Positions 1-8,716 of a stretch of 64,000 bases of DNA are shown in pieces (position 1 is the first letter of the stretch; each line of letters opens with the position of its first letter). This DNA is from Bog-473 sp963751335 (GTDB taxonomy: Bacteria > Actinomycetota > Acidimicrobiia > Acidimicrobiales > RAAP-2): NCBI GenBank assembly GCA_963751335.1, contig CAVVUB010000008.1:1116001-1180000 (forward strand), read 5' to 3'. The notes under the pieces are model-generated. The model was not told the DNA's origin, ran no database searches, and saw only the letters and a list, made by a program, of their open reading frames with translations. The translations under genes were made by a program, and so were the position numbers.

Positions 1-1
1 C

Positions 2-361
2 GCCGGGCCCGAGGAGTTCGCTGCTCTCTTCGCGCCGAGCGGTCGTTTCCGCGATCCGGTGACCCCGTGGACGACCGACCTGCACAAGGTGGCCACGGAC
101 ACCGACGCCATCTTCCCGGATTGGAACCAGCGGGTCGACCGCATCCGCGGCGGTGAGGACTGGGCCTTCTTCGAGTGGACGGGGACGGGCACCTTCAACG
201 CCGGCGAGGGCAAGGCGGGCATCCCCATCGAGATGACCGGCGCCACCGTGATCGACGTCGACGAGGCCGGCAAGGTCACCGACTGGCGCGACTATCTCGA
301 CACCAACGAGCCCACCCAGCAGATTCAGAACGGGCTCGAACGGGCCCTCGAAGGCGGCTGA
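2..361 (+). CDS. NTF2/SnoaL-like protein, 5' end cut off by window
   Basis: The reading frame is already open at base 2, so the true start lies upstream of the window; an internal GTG at 59 is a codon within the domain and not a convincing start. The visible 119 residues have the features of a SnoaL/NTF2-like alpha+beta barrel: a short helix with FAALFAPSGRFRDP near the beginning, then strands containing WAFFEWTGTGTF and a C-terminal strand-turn ending in VTDWRDYLD. Such proteins act as small isomerases, epoxide hydrolases or binding proteins; the substrate cannot be told here. The gene is convergent with the ferritin-like gene at 401. Family assignment is by pattern only. Confidence 0.6.
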   Translation, partial: AGPEEFAALFAPSGRFRDPVTPWTTDLHKVATDTDAIFPDWNQRVDRIRGGEDWAFFEWTGTGTFNAGEGKAGIPIEMTGATVIDVDEAGKVTDWRDYLDTNEPTQQIQNGLERALEGG

Positions 362-400
362 GCGTAACTCAGTCTGCGCCGAACTCAGTCTCCGCCGAAC

Positions 401-1492
401 TCAGTCTGAGCCCTCGGCCGCCACCGACTTCACGTGCGCCATCCTGGCGTCGCGGGCCTCGTCCAGATCCTCCGCCGCCTTCTCGTCGCTCGCCATCTCG
501 GCGTCGATGTCCGAATCGGCAAAGCCGATCACGCCCATCGACTCGAAGGCCGTGCGCAATTTCGGACCCCAGAGCCCGATGTCACGCAGGATGGGCACGA
601 TCCGCATGAACAAGAAGTTGCGGAACTCGCGCAGCGTGTCGCTGTTGTCGACGTAGGTGGCGATCTCGGGCGGCAGCTCCAGGCGCTCCCACACCTCCTC
701 GCCCAAGAACCGGTCCCGCATGAGGTGGCAGGCCTCGATGCAGAAGGTCTCCCGGTCGTCGCGCTCGGCCTGGCTCAGCTGCGGGTAGTAGTCGCGCAGG
801 GCCAGCCGCCCGAACATCACGTGTCGGGCCTCGTCCTGCATGACGTAGGCGTTGAGCGCCTTGGCCAGCGGGTCGGTGGCGTTGTTGCGGATGATCCCGA
901 AGGCGGCCAGGGCCAGCCCCTCGATGAGCACCTGCATGCCCAGATACGTCATGTCCCAGCGGCTGTCGGAGATGACGTCGTCGAGCAGCGCCTTGAGGTG
1001 CGGGTTGAGCGGGTACACGAGCTGCACCTTCTCGTGCAGATAGCGGCTGTAGACCTCGACGTGGCGTGCCTCGTCGATGACCTGGGTCGCCGCGTAGAAC
1101 TTCGAGTCGACGTCGGGGACCGTCTGCACGATCTTGGCCGTGCAGATCAGCGCGCCCTGCTCGCCGTGCATGAACTGGCTGAAGCGCCACGCCTCGGAGT
1201 GCCGGCGCACCTCACCTTTGCGCTCGTCGGACATGTTGTCCCACCACTCCGTGCCGAAGATCGGGATGATCTCGTCGGGCATGCCGACCGGGTTGTTCAG
1301 GTCGACCTCCTGGCTCCAGTCGAGCCGGTCGCTGCCGATCCACTGGCGCCGCGTCCCCTTGTCGTAGAGGCGCAGCAACTGGTCCCGCCCACCCGTGTAG
1401 TTGAAGTCGAACATGGTGGTCGACGGCGACTCGATGCCCCACTTCGGCTCGAACGCCATGTCCGCATCGGACACGGTCGGGTTGGTGGCCAT
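401..1492 (-). CDS. Ferritin-like diiron protein
   Basis: The 363-residue protein carries the six-ligand signature of a four-helix diiron carboxylate protein: E111, E141 with H144 (DEARHVEVY), E191 and E221 with H224 (QDEARHVMF). This E/ExxH/E/ExxH pattern is that of the ferritin-like superfamily, which includes ribonucleotide-reductase R2-like and AurF-like N-oxygenases. It is therefore likely a soluble O2-activating oxidase or oxygenase; the substrate is unknown. The ATG at 1492 follows an AAGG-containing stretch on the coding strand, and no better start exists. The next gene on this strand is an alcohol dehydrogenase about 200 bases upstream. Confidence 0.75.
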   Translation of the reverse strand: MATNPTVSDADMAFEPKWGIESPSTTMFDFNYTGGRDQLLRLYDKGTRRQWIGSDRLDWSQEVDLNNPVGMPDEIIPIFGTEWWDNMSDERKGEVRRHSEAWRFSQFMHGEQGALICTAKIVQTVPDVDSKFYAATQVIDEARHVEVYSRYLHEKVQLVYPLNPHLKALLDDVISDSRWDMTYLGMQVLIEGLALAAFGIIRNNATDPLAKALNAYVMQDEARHVMFGRLALRDYYPQLSQAERDDRETFCIEACHLMRDRFLGEEVWERLELPPEIATYVDNSDTLREFRNFLFMRIVPILRDIGLWGPKLRTAFESMGVIGFADSDIDAEMASDEKAAEDLDEARDARMAHVKSVAAEGSD

Positions 1493-1702
1493 GGTGTCCC
1501 CTTGCTTCCTTCTGCACGGCGGCGCGAGGCCGTCGTTGCCGCGCCACGCTACCTCGTTGTCCGTTCCAGGTCCTGGGGTGGCCGCCCCGCGGCGCCGGAA
1601 CGGCCGCCTCCTGGGTGTGTCCTGGGCGCCGCCCGGGGCTGGTGACCCAAGGCGCTCGGCGTCAGGAGGATCTGCTCACACCGGTACCTTCACAGCGTCT
1701 GC

Positions 1703-2935
1703 TCAGCGGAAGTCGAAGGCAACCTTGATGGCGCCGCTCTCCTTCTGGGTGGCCAAGGAGACGAAGGCGTCGCGCCATGCCTCGAGGCGGAAGGTGTGGG
1801 TCAGCATCCCGGTCATGTCGACGCGGCCCTCCGAGGCCAGCTTCAGGTAGTGGGCGATGCCGTGCATGCGGACGCCGTCCACCTCCTCCACCCCGAACGC
1901 GTTCGAGCCGACCCAGGAGATCTCCTTGAAGTAGAGCGGCGACCATTCCCAACGCTCGGGCGCGTGCACGCCGCTCTTGACCATGGTGCCGCGCTGCTTG
2001 AGCAGGCGGACGCCGACCTCCGCCGTCTGACTGGTGCCCACCGTGTCGTAGACGACGTCGAAGCCGCCCGGGTGGGCCATCGGCAAGCCGGTGCCCTCGA
2101 ACTTCTGGAGCACCCCGCCCGACCAGGCGGCGGCCTCCTCGAGAAGCTGCTCGACCGGGAAAGGGTCGATCACGGTGGCGCCGAGTCGCTCGGCCAGCGC
2201 CTTCTGGGCCGGCCAGGCGGCCACGACCATGACCTCGACGTCGGGCCACAGGGTCCGGATGATGGCCGTGGCACAGGTGCCCAGTGCGCCGCCCCCGTAG
2301 ACGAGGACCTTGCCGCCGGGTGTGGGCGGGTGCCGGGTCACCGAGTGCAGTGACACGGCGAAGGGGTCACCGATGACCGCCTGCTCGTCGGTCAGGTTGT
2401 CGGGCACCGGGATGAGCATCGTCTCGTGGGCCGGGAAGAAGTCGGCGAAGCCCCCCGGCGCGTCCTTGGACGTTCCGGTGTGGATGCCGGCGGCGATCGG
2501 CCCCTGGGTGAAGTGGTAACAGAGGCTGTAGTCGCCGGCCTGGCAGGACGGGCACATGGGGTCGATGCCACGAGGCGCGCACGAGAGCCAGGGGTTCAGG
2601 ACCACCCGCTGGCCGACCTCGAGGGTGGTGACGGCCGGGCCGACCTCCACCACGTCGGCGACGACCTCGTGGCCGAAGACCGTCGGGAAGGTGAAGAAGC
2701 CGTTCAGGGCGCCGTCGCCGAAGTCGTCCCCGAAGTCCATGAAGACCATCTTGGCGTCGGACCCGCAGATTCCCGTCAGCCGGGTCTTGGCCACGGCCCA
2801 GTCGTCGCGGATGAGCCTCGGCTTCTCGAGCTCCTCGAGCCGCATGGGCGTCCTGGAGAGCCCGACCAGCAGATGGTTCGACTCGTCCGGTGGCGTCCAG
2901 CGTTCGGGCTTGACCCCGTACAAGAGACCCTGCAT
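1703..2935 (-). CDS. Zinc-dependent medium-chain alcohol dehydrogenase
   Basis: The protein (410 residues) is an MDR-family dehydrogenase oxidising an alcohol with NAD(P)+. The catalytic zinc site is visible as GICGSD (C57) and FGHE (H89, E90). A structural zinc lobe has spread-out cysteines C119, C128, C131 and C139. The Rossmann region has VYGGGALGTCA. I chose the ATG at 2935 because a strong GAGGAGGA ribosome site sits about five bases upstream; the frame stays open for 19 codons further but without a ribosome site. The chain is longer than the usual 340-380 residues because of an N-terminal lead and loop insertions around residues 65-82. Substrate unknown. Confidence 0.85.
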   Translation of the reverse strand: MQGLLYGVKPERWTPPDESNHLLVGLSRTPMRLEELEKPRLIRDDWAVAKTRLTGICGSDAKMVFMDFGDDFGDGALNGFFTFPTVFGHEVVADVVEVGPAVTTLEVGQRVVLNPWLSCAPRGIDPMCPSCQAGDYSLCYHFTQGPIAAGIHTGTSKDAPGGFADFFPAHETMLIPVPDNLTDEQAVIGDPFAVSLHSVTRHPPTPGGKVLVYGGGALGTCATAIIRTLWPDVEVMVVAAWPAQKALAERLGATVIDPFPVEQLLEEAAAWSGGVLQKFEGTGLPMAHPGGFDVVYDTVGTSQTAEVGVRLLKQRGTMVKSGVHAPERWEWSPLYFKEISWVGSNAFGVEEVDGVRMHGIAHYLKLASEGRVDMTGMLTHTFRLEAWRDAFVSLATQKESGAIKVAFDFR

Positions 2936-3004
2936 CACGTTCCTCCTCCGCGCGGATGCGCTCGTTGGTGTTCGGTGCGTCGAACTCGACACGTGCCGGT
3001 GTGC

Positions 3005-3667
3005 TCAGGCGAAGTGGGCGACGGCCCCGGCCAGACTGATCACGGAGCTGCTGCTAGTTGTGTCGTTGCTGACGGCGCCGATGATGGTCAGGAGCACGAA
3101 GAAGGCGACCCAGGCAAAGCCGATGATGATGCCGGCGATGGCCAACCCATCACCCCTCTGGCGCCCAGCCGACTTCCTGATCTGGGACCGGGCCACGAAG
3201 CCGAGGACGATGGCCGCGATGAAGGTGATGAAGAAGAAGCCGACAATGGAGCAGACGAACGAGGCGATGGCGAGACCGTTCATCGAGGCACCGCCCGCCG
3301 GTGCGTACACCGGTTGGCCGTAGGGCGTCGAGCTGCCGTATGGCGTCGAGCTGCCGTAGGGCATGGAGCCAGAGCCGGGCGTGACCGGGGGGGTTGCACC
3401 AGGCCACGCGCTGGCGCCGTAGGGCGTCGCCTGTCCCGGAGGTCGGGGATCTCCCGGCCATCCCACCGGCTCGGTCGGTACCGGCTGTGCCGGGGGGTAC
3501 GCCGAGCCGGGCTGTGGCGTCGACTGACTGGGCGTCGATGGCTGCGACCCTCCGCCGGTTTGGCCACCCAGAGGGTTCGTGTTGGGCGGTCCGGTCCACT
3601 GCTCGGGCGGGTACCACCTGCCATCGGACGCCAACCACCATCCGGGACCCTGTGAGGTGTCGCTCAT
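3005..3667 (-). CDS. DUF2510/DUF4190 membrane protein
   Basis: The 220-residue protein starts with a DUF2510-like tryptophan motif (GWWLASDGRWYPPE, residues 9-22), continues with a long Pro/Gly/Ser/Tyr-rich linker containing short PYGSST repeats, and ends with two hydrophobic segments of the DUF4190 type (about 130-155 and 172-197) separated by a basic loop. This layout is typical of small actinobacterial membrane proteins of unknown role, with the disordered N-terminus probably in the cytoplasm. The repeats in the linker are also visible as a near-duplicate DNA block around 3315-3365. Function is not known. Confidence 0.75.
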   Translation of the reverse strand: MSDTSQGPGWWLASDGRWYPPEQWTGPPNTNPLGGQTGGGSQPSTPSQSTPQPGSAYPPAQPVPTEPVGWPGDPRPPGQATPYGASAWPGATPPVTPGSGSMPYGSSTPYGSSTPYGQPVYAPAGGASMNGLAIASFVCSIVGFFFITFIAAIVLGFVARSQIRKSAGRQRGDGLAIAGIIIGFAWVAFFVLLTIIGAVSNDTTSSSSVISLAGAVAHFA

Positions 3668-3753
3668 GCCCTGATTGCTCTCCGTACGCCGTGTGCGGGG
3701 CTGAGCTTACGGGTCGTCGCGCCGAGGCGCCGAAGAGGTGGGTTTGTGCGCGC

Positions 3754-4014
3754 TCAGGCCATGTACGGGCAATGGCGGCAACCCGAGCCGCAGCAGTAGC
3801 CCCGACGGGCCAGATACCCAGCAGTCAGGACGGTAAGGCCGGAACTGGGATCCACATAGGTGTCGGCCCCGACGCGCAGTGCCTCCGCGTGCACCGTAAG
3901 GATCTCGTCGTAGTCCGCTCGGGTGGAACAGAGGCGATCCGGGTGCGGCTCGCCCAGTGGGCGCTCGGCCAGTGGCTCGACCGGTGCATCGGGTCTGCGC
4001 CTCGGCTCGGCCAT
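3754..4014 (-). CDS. DUF5522-like cysteine-rich small protein
   Basis: This 86-residue protein ends with YCCGSGCRHCPY (four cysteines at 74, 75, 79 and 82), the hallmark of the DUF5522 family of small, probably metal-binding proteins. The body has DYDEILTVHAEALRVG and a Gly-Tyr-Leu-rich segment before the cysteines. I take the ATG at 4014; a GTG eleven codons upstream is in frame, and neither has a clear ribosome site. The frame stays open upstream across the HU gene, but that part is a shadow. It lies 52 bases downstream of HU on the same strand and may share its transcript. Function unknown. Confidence 0.7.
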   Translation of the reverse strand: MAEPRRRPDAPVEPLAERPLGEPHPDRLCSTRADYDEILTVHAEALRVGADTYVDPSSGLTVLTAGYLARRGYCCGSGCRHCPYMA

Positions 4015-4066
4015 GTGCCGCGGGCCAGTTCGCCCGGTCCCATGCACGGGACCGGGCGGCGCTGCC

Positions 4067-4576
4067 TTACCTCTTGGCGGTCTTCTTGGCCGGCGTGCGC
4101 TTGGCCGGTCCACGCTTGGCCGGAGCCTTGCGGGCCGTGGCGGCCTTGCGGGCTGTGGCGGCCTTGCGGGCCGGAGCCTTCTTGGCCGTGCTCCTCGTCG
4201 CGGCGGCGCGGGCGGCAACCGGGGCGGCCGACTTGCCGGCGGCGGCGACCGCAGCGTCATCGGTGGGGAACGCACCCTTGGCCAGCTTGGGGGCCTTGGC
4301 CGGGGCCAGCACCGCATCCTTGAAGGCCTTCACCGGGGTGATCCGAGCCTTCTTCGACGCCTTGATGCGAATGGCCTCGCCGGTGGCCGGGTTACGGCCC
4401 ATGCGGGCGGGACGGTCGACCTTGACGAACTTTGCGAAGCCGGGGATCGAAATCGGCTCACCCTTGGCCACGACGGCGGTCACCACTTCGGTGAAACCGT
4501 CGATGACCGTGACGACCGTCTTCAGTTCGACATCCGACTGGACTGCGACTGCTTTGGCTAGTTCACGCTTGTTCAT
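4067..4576 (-). CDS. hupB: HU-family nucleoid protein with basic C-terminal tail
   Basis: Residues 1-90 are a standard HU/IHF fold: MNKRELAKAV start, GFAKF at 46-50 and the DNA-minor-groove arm signature GRNPATGE at 60-67. Residues 91-169 form an Ala/Lys/Arg/Pro-rich tail with KAATARKA-type repeats, as in mycobacterial HupB, which compacts DNA. The repeats are mirrored in DNA as 18-base units near 4122-4180. The start ATG at 4576 is fixed by the conserved MNKRELAK; the frame is open twelve codons further. No ribosome site is obvious, so the message may be leaderless. The tail makes the protein nearly twice the length of enterobacterial HU. Confidence 0.9.
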   Translation of the reverse strand: MNKRELAKAVAVQSDVELKTVVTVIDGFTEVVTAVVAKGEPISIPGFAKFVKVDRPARMGRNPATGEAIRIKASKKARITPVKAFKDAVLAPAKAPKLAKGAFPTDDAAVAAAGKSAAPVAARAAATRSTAKKAPARKAATARKAATARKAPAKRGPAKRTPAKKTAKR

Positions 4577-4691
4577 GACGACATTGTGACCGACGCGCGC
4601 CTGCCAATGCACATCTTTCGAGGCGAAATGTATGGGAATTAGCTGAAATTATGGTCAGTTCGGCGTGTCGGCGATGCCATAGACCGCGACT

Positions 4692-5183
4692 TCAGTCACT
4701 TGGCATCCACTGTGCCCAGTAGGGGTTGGCGGTCGTGCCCTTCTCCATGAGGATGATGACCGTCCCCCACGGGTCGTGGCACCACGTCGTTTTCAGACCG
4801 GCCACCTCGGCGATTCCCGTCGTCAGGAACTCGACCCCGCGGGACTCGAGCTGGGCCCGGGTTGCCCCGAGGTCGTCGCAGACCATGCCCACATGGGTGA
4901 GACCCACTCTGGTCACCGACGGACGGCCCGAGGGTCCGATTGTCACGTCGGCCTCGGGGTATTCGATGAGTTCCACGACGCGATCGTCCTTGCCGAACCC
5001 GACGATGGCGGCCGTGACGACGACCGGCGAGGGCACGAGCTCGCCCATGTCGTGCTGCATCTGCTCACCCTCCATGCGGTAGGGGGGCGAAAGGACGTCG
5101 AGCCCGAGGACGTCGTGGTACCAGTCGACGGCGGCCCGCACATCGGGGACGCAGATGGCCGAATGCGCCATGCCGGTCAGCAC
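4692..5183 (-). CDS. VOC/glyoxalase-family protein
   Basis: The protein (163 residues) has two beta-alpha-beta-beta-beta modules of the vicinal oxygen chelate superfamily: HSAICVPDVRAAVDWYHDVLGL at the N-terminus and a second module beginning with GLTHVGMVCDDLGATRA, with WCHDPWGTVIILME near the end. Metal-ligand candidates are the first His, the His of GLTHVG and late Glu residues. Members include isomerases, epimerases and dioxygenases; the reaction here is unknown. It starts with GTG at 5183, four bases after the stop of a putative small membrane protein, which suggests cotranscription; ATG at 5171 is an alternative start. Confidence 0.75.
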   Translation of the reverse strand: MLTGMAHSAICVPDVRAAVDWYHDVLGLDVLSPPYRMEGEQMQHDMGELVPSPVVVTAAIVGFGKDDRVVELIEYPEADVTIGPSGRPSVTRVGLTHVGMVCDDLGATRAQLESRGVEFLTTGIAEVAGLKTTWCHDPWGTVIILMEKGTTANPYWAQWMPSD

Positions 5184-5187
5184 TCGC

Positions 5188-5364
5188 TCAGGTCCAGCGA
5201 GCGATCTCGTGCTGCAACCGCTTGTTCCAGCCGCGGGCAGCGATCTTCGCCGACCGGTTCACCTTACGGAGGGCGAAAACGAGGACGAAGACGAGGGGAG
5301 CGAAGAACCCGGCGATGACGCTCATGCTCATGATCCGGACGCGATTCGTCCCCTTCTGCGGCAT
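5188..5364 (-). CDS. Small membrane protein (58 aa), tentative
   Basis: A 58-codon frame begins at ATG 5364 and ends four bases before the VOC gene. The product has one hydrophobic segment (about residues 15-32, VIAGFFAPLVFVLVFAL) followed by a strongly basic tail, as expected for a single-pass inner-membrane peptide obeying the positive-inside rule. The tight junction with the VOC gene argues that it is translated. The frame is open far upstream, but that part overlaps the opposite-strand gene at 5447 and is a shadow. No family is recognised. Confidence 0.45.
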   Translation of the reverse strand: MPQKGTNRVRIMSMSVIAGFFAPLVFVLVFALRKVNRSAKIAARGWNKRLQHEIARWT

Positions 5365-5446
5365 ATCCACGCATTTAGTGCTACACCTGGACAGGCTGTG
5401 TGCGCCAGTACCTCTGGTTTCAAATACCGCGGGAGCACGTGCAGAG

Positions 5447-6778
5447 ATGACCGACAGCAACCCTGAGGAGACCCGGTCGACGGATGTCGCTCCTGTTGAG
5501 ACGCCCGAAATTGCAGGAAAAAAGCCTCGGGCTCGGCGGACGAGGGGAATCATCTCCTGGGTACTGATCGTGCTGGCGTCGTTGCTCATCCCGGTCTCGG
5601 TGGTGTCGGCCTGGGCCATCCGCACCGTGACCAACACCGACCAGTACGTGACGACCATGGCCCCGCTGGCGCGCAATCAGCTGATCATCGACCACCTGGC
5701 CGACAAGACCACCGACGCGCTCTTCTCCTCGCACGTCGTCCAGAAAAAGGTGACCGGTCTCCTCCCGGCCAAGGCCAAGCCCCTCGTGGTCCCCATCACC
5801 AATCAGGTCAAGTCCTATGCCCACGGCCTCGCCCTCAAGTTCTTCGAGAGCCCGGCGTTCGGCAAGTTGTGGGACGGGCTCAACCGCCACACCCACGAAG
5901 CCGTGGTCGACATCATGGAGGGGAAGACCGGACCCATTCTCGACAGAGTCTCGAAGAACGGCGCCATCGTGGTCAACGTCGTCCCCGCGCTCAACACCAT
6001 CGTCACCGAGCTGGATCAGCGTGGCGTCACGCTGTTCAATCCGGTCAAGGCGATCTCGACCCAGGCGGACAAGGGCCTCTCCATCACAATCGTGAACAAG
6101 GATCAGATCGACAAGTACTCGGCGCTCTTCAACACCATCGTCGAGCTCGGTTGGGCGGTCCCGGTCACCGCGCTGGTCATCGGGGTCCTCTCCATCGCCG
6201 TGGCCGTGGAGCGGCGAAAGGCCTTGTTGCGAGTTTCCCTCGGTATCTCCATCGTCACCCTGCTCTTCCTCGCCGCGCTCGCCACGGGCCGGAATTTCTT
6301 CCTCAACGAGGCCTCCGGCCTCAGCTTCAGACGCGACGTGGCCGGGGCCGTCTGGGACACCCTCTTACGCTTCTTGAAGGCTGATTTCCGCTGGATGCTG
6401 CTCGTTTCACTGATTGTTGCCTTCCTGGCCTGGGTTTTTGGTCCGGCTCGCTGGGCCGTCGGGATCCGGACCCACGTCGTCCGGGCAACCCGCTGGATCG
6501 GTCTGCAGTCCAAAGCTCTCAGCGCGGGCGCCGGCCGCGCCGCCGCCGAGTCCGATGGCACTCGTCGCGTCGGCGGTTTCATCGTGGAGCACCTCAACGG
6601 TCTGCGCATCGTGGGTGTCGCTGTCGCCACCATCGTGCTGCTCTTCAGTGGGAACCTGACCGGCTGGAGCCTGCTGATCATCCTGATCGTGCTCCTGGTG
6701 TACCTGGGTCTGTTGCAGCTGCTGGCCGCCTGGGCACGCAAGGTTGCGGTGCCGACGGTTACTCCGGGTGCGACGTAG
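5447..6778 (+). CDS. Multi-spanning membrane protein of unknown function
   Basis: The 443-residue protein has a basic cytoplasmic N-terminus (KKPRARRTRG), a first membrane helix (about 34-56), then a roughly 170-residue extracytoplasmic region, and five further hydrophobic helices (about 235-255, 262-280, 322-345, 391-409 and 410-430). This layout recurs in unnamed actinobacterial membrane proteins. I chose ATG 5447 because the preceding in-frame 75 codons contain shadow sequence and overlap the divergent small gene. No catalytic motif is visible. It is divergent from the VOC operon, and the roughly 80-base gap must hold both promoters. Confidence 0.7.
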   Translation: MTDSNPEETRSTDVAPVETPEIAGKKPRARRTRGIISWVLIVLASLLIPVSVVSAWAIRTVTNTDQYVTTMAPLARNQLIIDHLADKTTDALFSSHVVQKKVTGLLPAKAKPLVVPITNQVKSYAHGLALKFFESPAFGKLWDGLNRHTHEAVVDIMEGKTGPILDRVSKNGAIVVNVVPALNTIVTELDQRGVTLFNPVKAISTQADKGLSITIVNKDQIDKYSALFNTIVELGWAVPVTALVIGVLSIAVAVERRKALLRVSLGISIVTLLFLAALATGRNFFLNEASGLSFRRDVAGAVWDTLLRFLKADFRWMLLVSLIVAFLAWVFGPARWAVGIRTHVVRATRWIGLQSKALSAGAGRAAAESDGTRRVGGFIVEHLNGLRIVGVAVATIVLLFSGNLTGWSLLIILIVLLVYLGLLQLLAAWARKVAVPTVTPGAT

Positions 6779-7099
6779 CAATCCCGATTCCGGGCTCGCC
6801 GCCGCCGCTCCGAGGCCATTGGCTGCCCGACCGCCGCTCGGTCAGGCGTAGCACGAAGGTCAGGCCGGCCGAGAGTCCGACCGACGTAGAGCCGGTGGTC
6901 CGGGGAGAAACAGAGCAACACGCGTCCCGGGCGACGGCGAGGTCGGATCTTCCCGTCCCCCCCGGCTAGGGACGCGGTGCACCACGCGAAGCCGGGTCGG
7001 AGACGAAACGACGGAGCCGGCGATCGTCGTGACCGGACCGGTCGGCCTCAGCGCTGACCATCCGGGTCGACCGAACCTCGGGAGCCGTCCGCGCCGTGA
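6779..7099 (+). other. Gene-free stretch
   Basis: About 320 GC-rich bases between two plus-strand genes. Frames are open on the minus strand but have arginine/proline-rich shadow composition and no ribosome sites. I see short complementary segments around 6970-7050, but nothing that matches a riboswitch or tRNA I know. It most likely carries the leader of the following genes. Confidence 0.4.
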
Positions 7100-7567
7100 G
7101 TGGGTCGCCAACCTCTTCGCGGTCAACCGGGCCTCGGTCAGGCCACCAGAAGATTCGAACTTTCTTATCTGAACCCCCAGGCGCTCTTACGTGGCCTTTA
7201 CGCGGGCCTCATAGCCTGCAGTGCATGGGAATGGGGTGGCGTATCGGCTTGGTCGCGGTGGTTGCCCGCCGTCCTGGGCGGCCTGGTGCCCCACGCCGTT
7301 GCCTCGGGCGCGGAGAGCGCCGGGGCGACCATGGTCCAGGCGGTCGAGTCACCCCTGGCCTCTCCCACGAGCTGTACTGACGCCACCTGCGGAAAGGGAA
7401 GTCCAGCCCCAGCCGCACCGTCGCCTGCCGTCGTCCTCGTGGCGGTGCTGGGCGCCCTCGCAGTTGCGGCCGCCGTGGCCGGATGGGTTCGTCGTCGATC
7501 CGCTGAGGTCGGTGCGCTGCCGAGCGGTCGCCGCGACCGGCTCTTCCACCCTCCTCAGTTCTCCTAG
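7100..7567 (+). CDS. Putative exported/membrane protein, start uncertain
   Basis: The frame from GTG 7100 encodes 155 residues. The convincing part is the second half: a hydrophobic signal-like region (LPAVLGGLVPHAVASGAES), an extracytoplasmic loop with a cysteine pair (SCTDATCGKG), a C-terminal membrane helix (AVVLVAVLGALAVAAAVAGW) and a short basic tail. The first 40 residues look like non-coding sequence, and the real start may be a later non-ATG codon. The gene lies about 170 bases upstream of the thioredoxin-like DUF929 gene and may belong to the same export or redox unit. No family is recognised. Confidence 0.45.
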   Translation: MGRQPLRGQPGLGQATRRFELSYLNPQALLRGLYAGLIACSAWEWGGVSAWSRWLPAVLGGLVPHAVASGAESAGATMVQAVESPLASPTSCTDATCGKGSPAPAAPSPAVVLVAVLGALAVAAAVAGWVRRRSAEVGALPSGRRDRLFHPPQFS

Positions 7568-7738
7568 CTCAGTCCCGGCGCCCCTGCGCCCGCCGCCCGC
7601 TCGATCCGCAGCGACGAGCGCGCCGGCCACAGGGCGCGGGTCCTTTCCAGAGCCCTGCGGCGGCCCATCGGTGGCCGCCGCACATCACCGCCGAGCGCGC
7701 ACCCCTGCCGCTCCTGACTCATCAAGGAGAACTCCCCG

Positions 7739-8716
7739 ATGTCGAAGTCCAATGCCGGGCCCACGCGGCCCACGTCCAGCCGCCCATCGAAGGGCGCAGC
7801 CAGCACTCGATCCGCTTCGGGCCGTACGGGAACGTCCGGCGGACAGGCGCCCGCCCGCCCGTCGTTCCGTATGCGTCACCCCGTCGTCACCGCGCTCGTC
7901 CCGGTCGGACTCGTGGTCGCGGTCATCGCCACCCTGGTCGTCGTCAAGGCCACGGGAGGATCCGCCGCTCCGTCGTCGTCACCCCTTCAGGCGGAAGGGG
8001 CGAACCGTTCTGGGCAGACCGGGACCACTGCACTGTCGTCCACGGTCCTCGCCGATCTGGCCGTTCCCGCCTCGACCCTCGATGCCGTCGGCAGCCCCCG
8101 TGGCGACAGCCTTCCCGACGCCATCAGCGGTACCCCGGTCCTCAGGGGTCAGGACGGCAAGCCGCTCATCACCTACGTGGGCGCCGAGTATTGCCCCTAC
8201 TGCGCGGCCGAGCGATGGGCCCTGGCGGTCGCCCTGTCGAGGTTCGGGACCTTCTCGCACCTGTCCGCCACCCATTCCGCGGGCACCGACGTCTACCCGA
8301 ACACCCAGACGCTGTCGTTCTACGGTTCGAGCTACTCGAGTGCGTTCGTGGATTTCCAGCCCGTCGAAGAGGCGACCAATCAGGTCGTGAACGGGTCCTA
8401 CGAGACGCTCCAGACTCCCACCGCCGCCCAGAGCGCGCTCATGGACAAGTACGACGCTGCGGGGAGCATTCCTTTCCTCGACATCGCCAACAAGTACGTG
8501 GTCGCCGGGGCCAGCTTCTCGCCACAGGTCTTGCAGGGCCTGTCCCGTGAGCAGATCGCCGCGCAGCTGAGCAATCCGTCGAGCCCGGTGGCCCAGGCCA
8601 TCGACGGGACGGCGAACGACATCACCGCGGCCATCTGCAACGTGACTGGCAACCAGCCGAGCAGCGTTGGCAACTCGTCCGCCATCGCCGCCATCGCCAA
8701 GACGTTGGGTGCATGA
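7739..8716 (+). CDS. DUF929 thioredoxin-like membrane-anchored protein
   Basis: The 325-residue protein has a disordered Ser/Thr/Gly N-terminus, one membrane helix (about 49-69) and a large extracytoplasmic domain with GAEYCPYCAAERWAL, a CxxC redox centre at C152/C155 in a thioredoxin-like setting. This matches the DUF929 family. It probably acts outside the membrane as a thiol oxidase or isomerase. An AAGGAG ribosome site lies about ten bases upstream of the ATG. Its stop overlaps the start of the VKOR gene (ATGA), so the two are translationally coupled; VKOR enzymes reoxidise DsbA-like partners, so this protein is the likely partner (inference). Confidence 0.8.
   Translation: MSKSNAGPTRPTSSRPSKGAASTRSASGRTGTSGGQAPARPSFRMRHPVVTALVPVGLVVAVIATLVVVKATGGSAAPSSSPLQAEGANRSGQTGTTALSSTVLADLAVPASTLDAVGSPRGDSLPDAISGTPVLRGQDGKPLITYVGAEYCPYCAAERWALAVALSRFGTFSHLSATHSAGTDVYPNTQTLSFYGSSYSSAFVDFQPVEEATNQVVNGSYETLQTPTAAQSALMDKYDAAGSIPFLDIANKYVVAGASFSPQVLQGLSREQIAAQLSNPSSPVAQAIDGTANDITAAICNVTGNQPSSVGNSSAIAAIAKTLGA

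Noticed and set aside
5222..5446. N-terminal extension of the 443-aa membrane protein
   Set aside because: The 75 codons before ATG 5447 overlap the divergent small gene and show shadow composition.
6960..7060. A possible structured RNA leader or riboswitch
   Set aside because: Short stems can be drawn in the GC-rich sequence, but the conserved loops of c-di-GMP-I or c-di-AMP riboswitches are not present.
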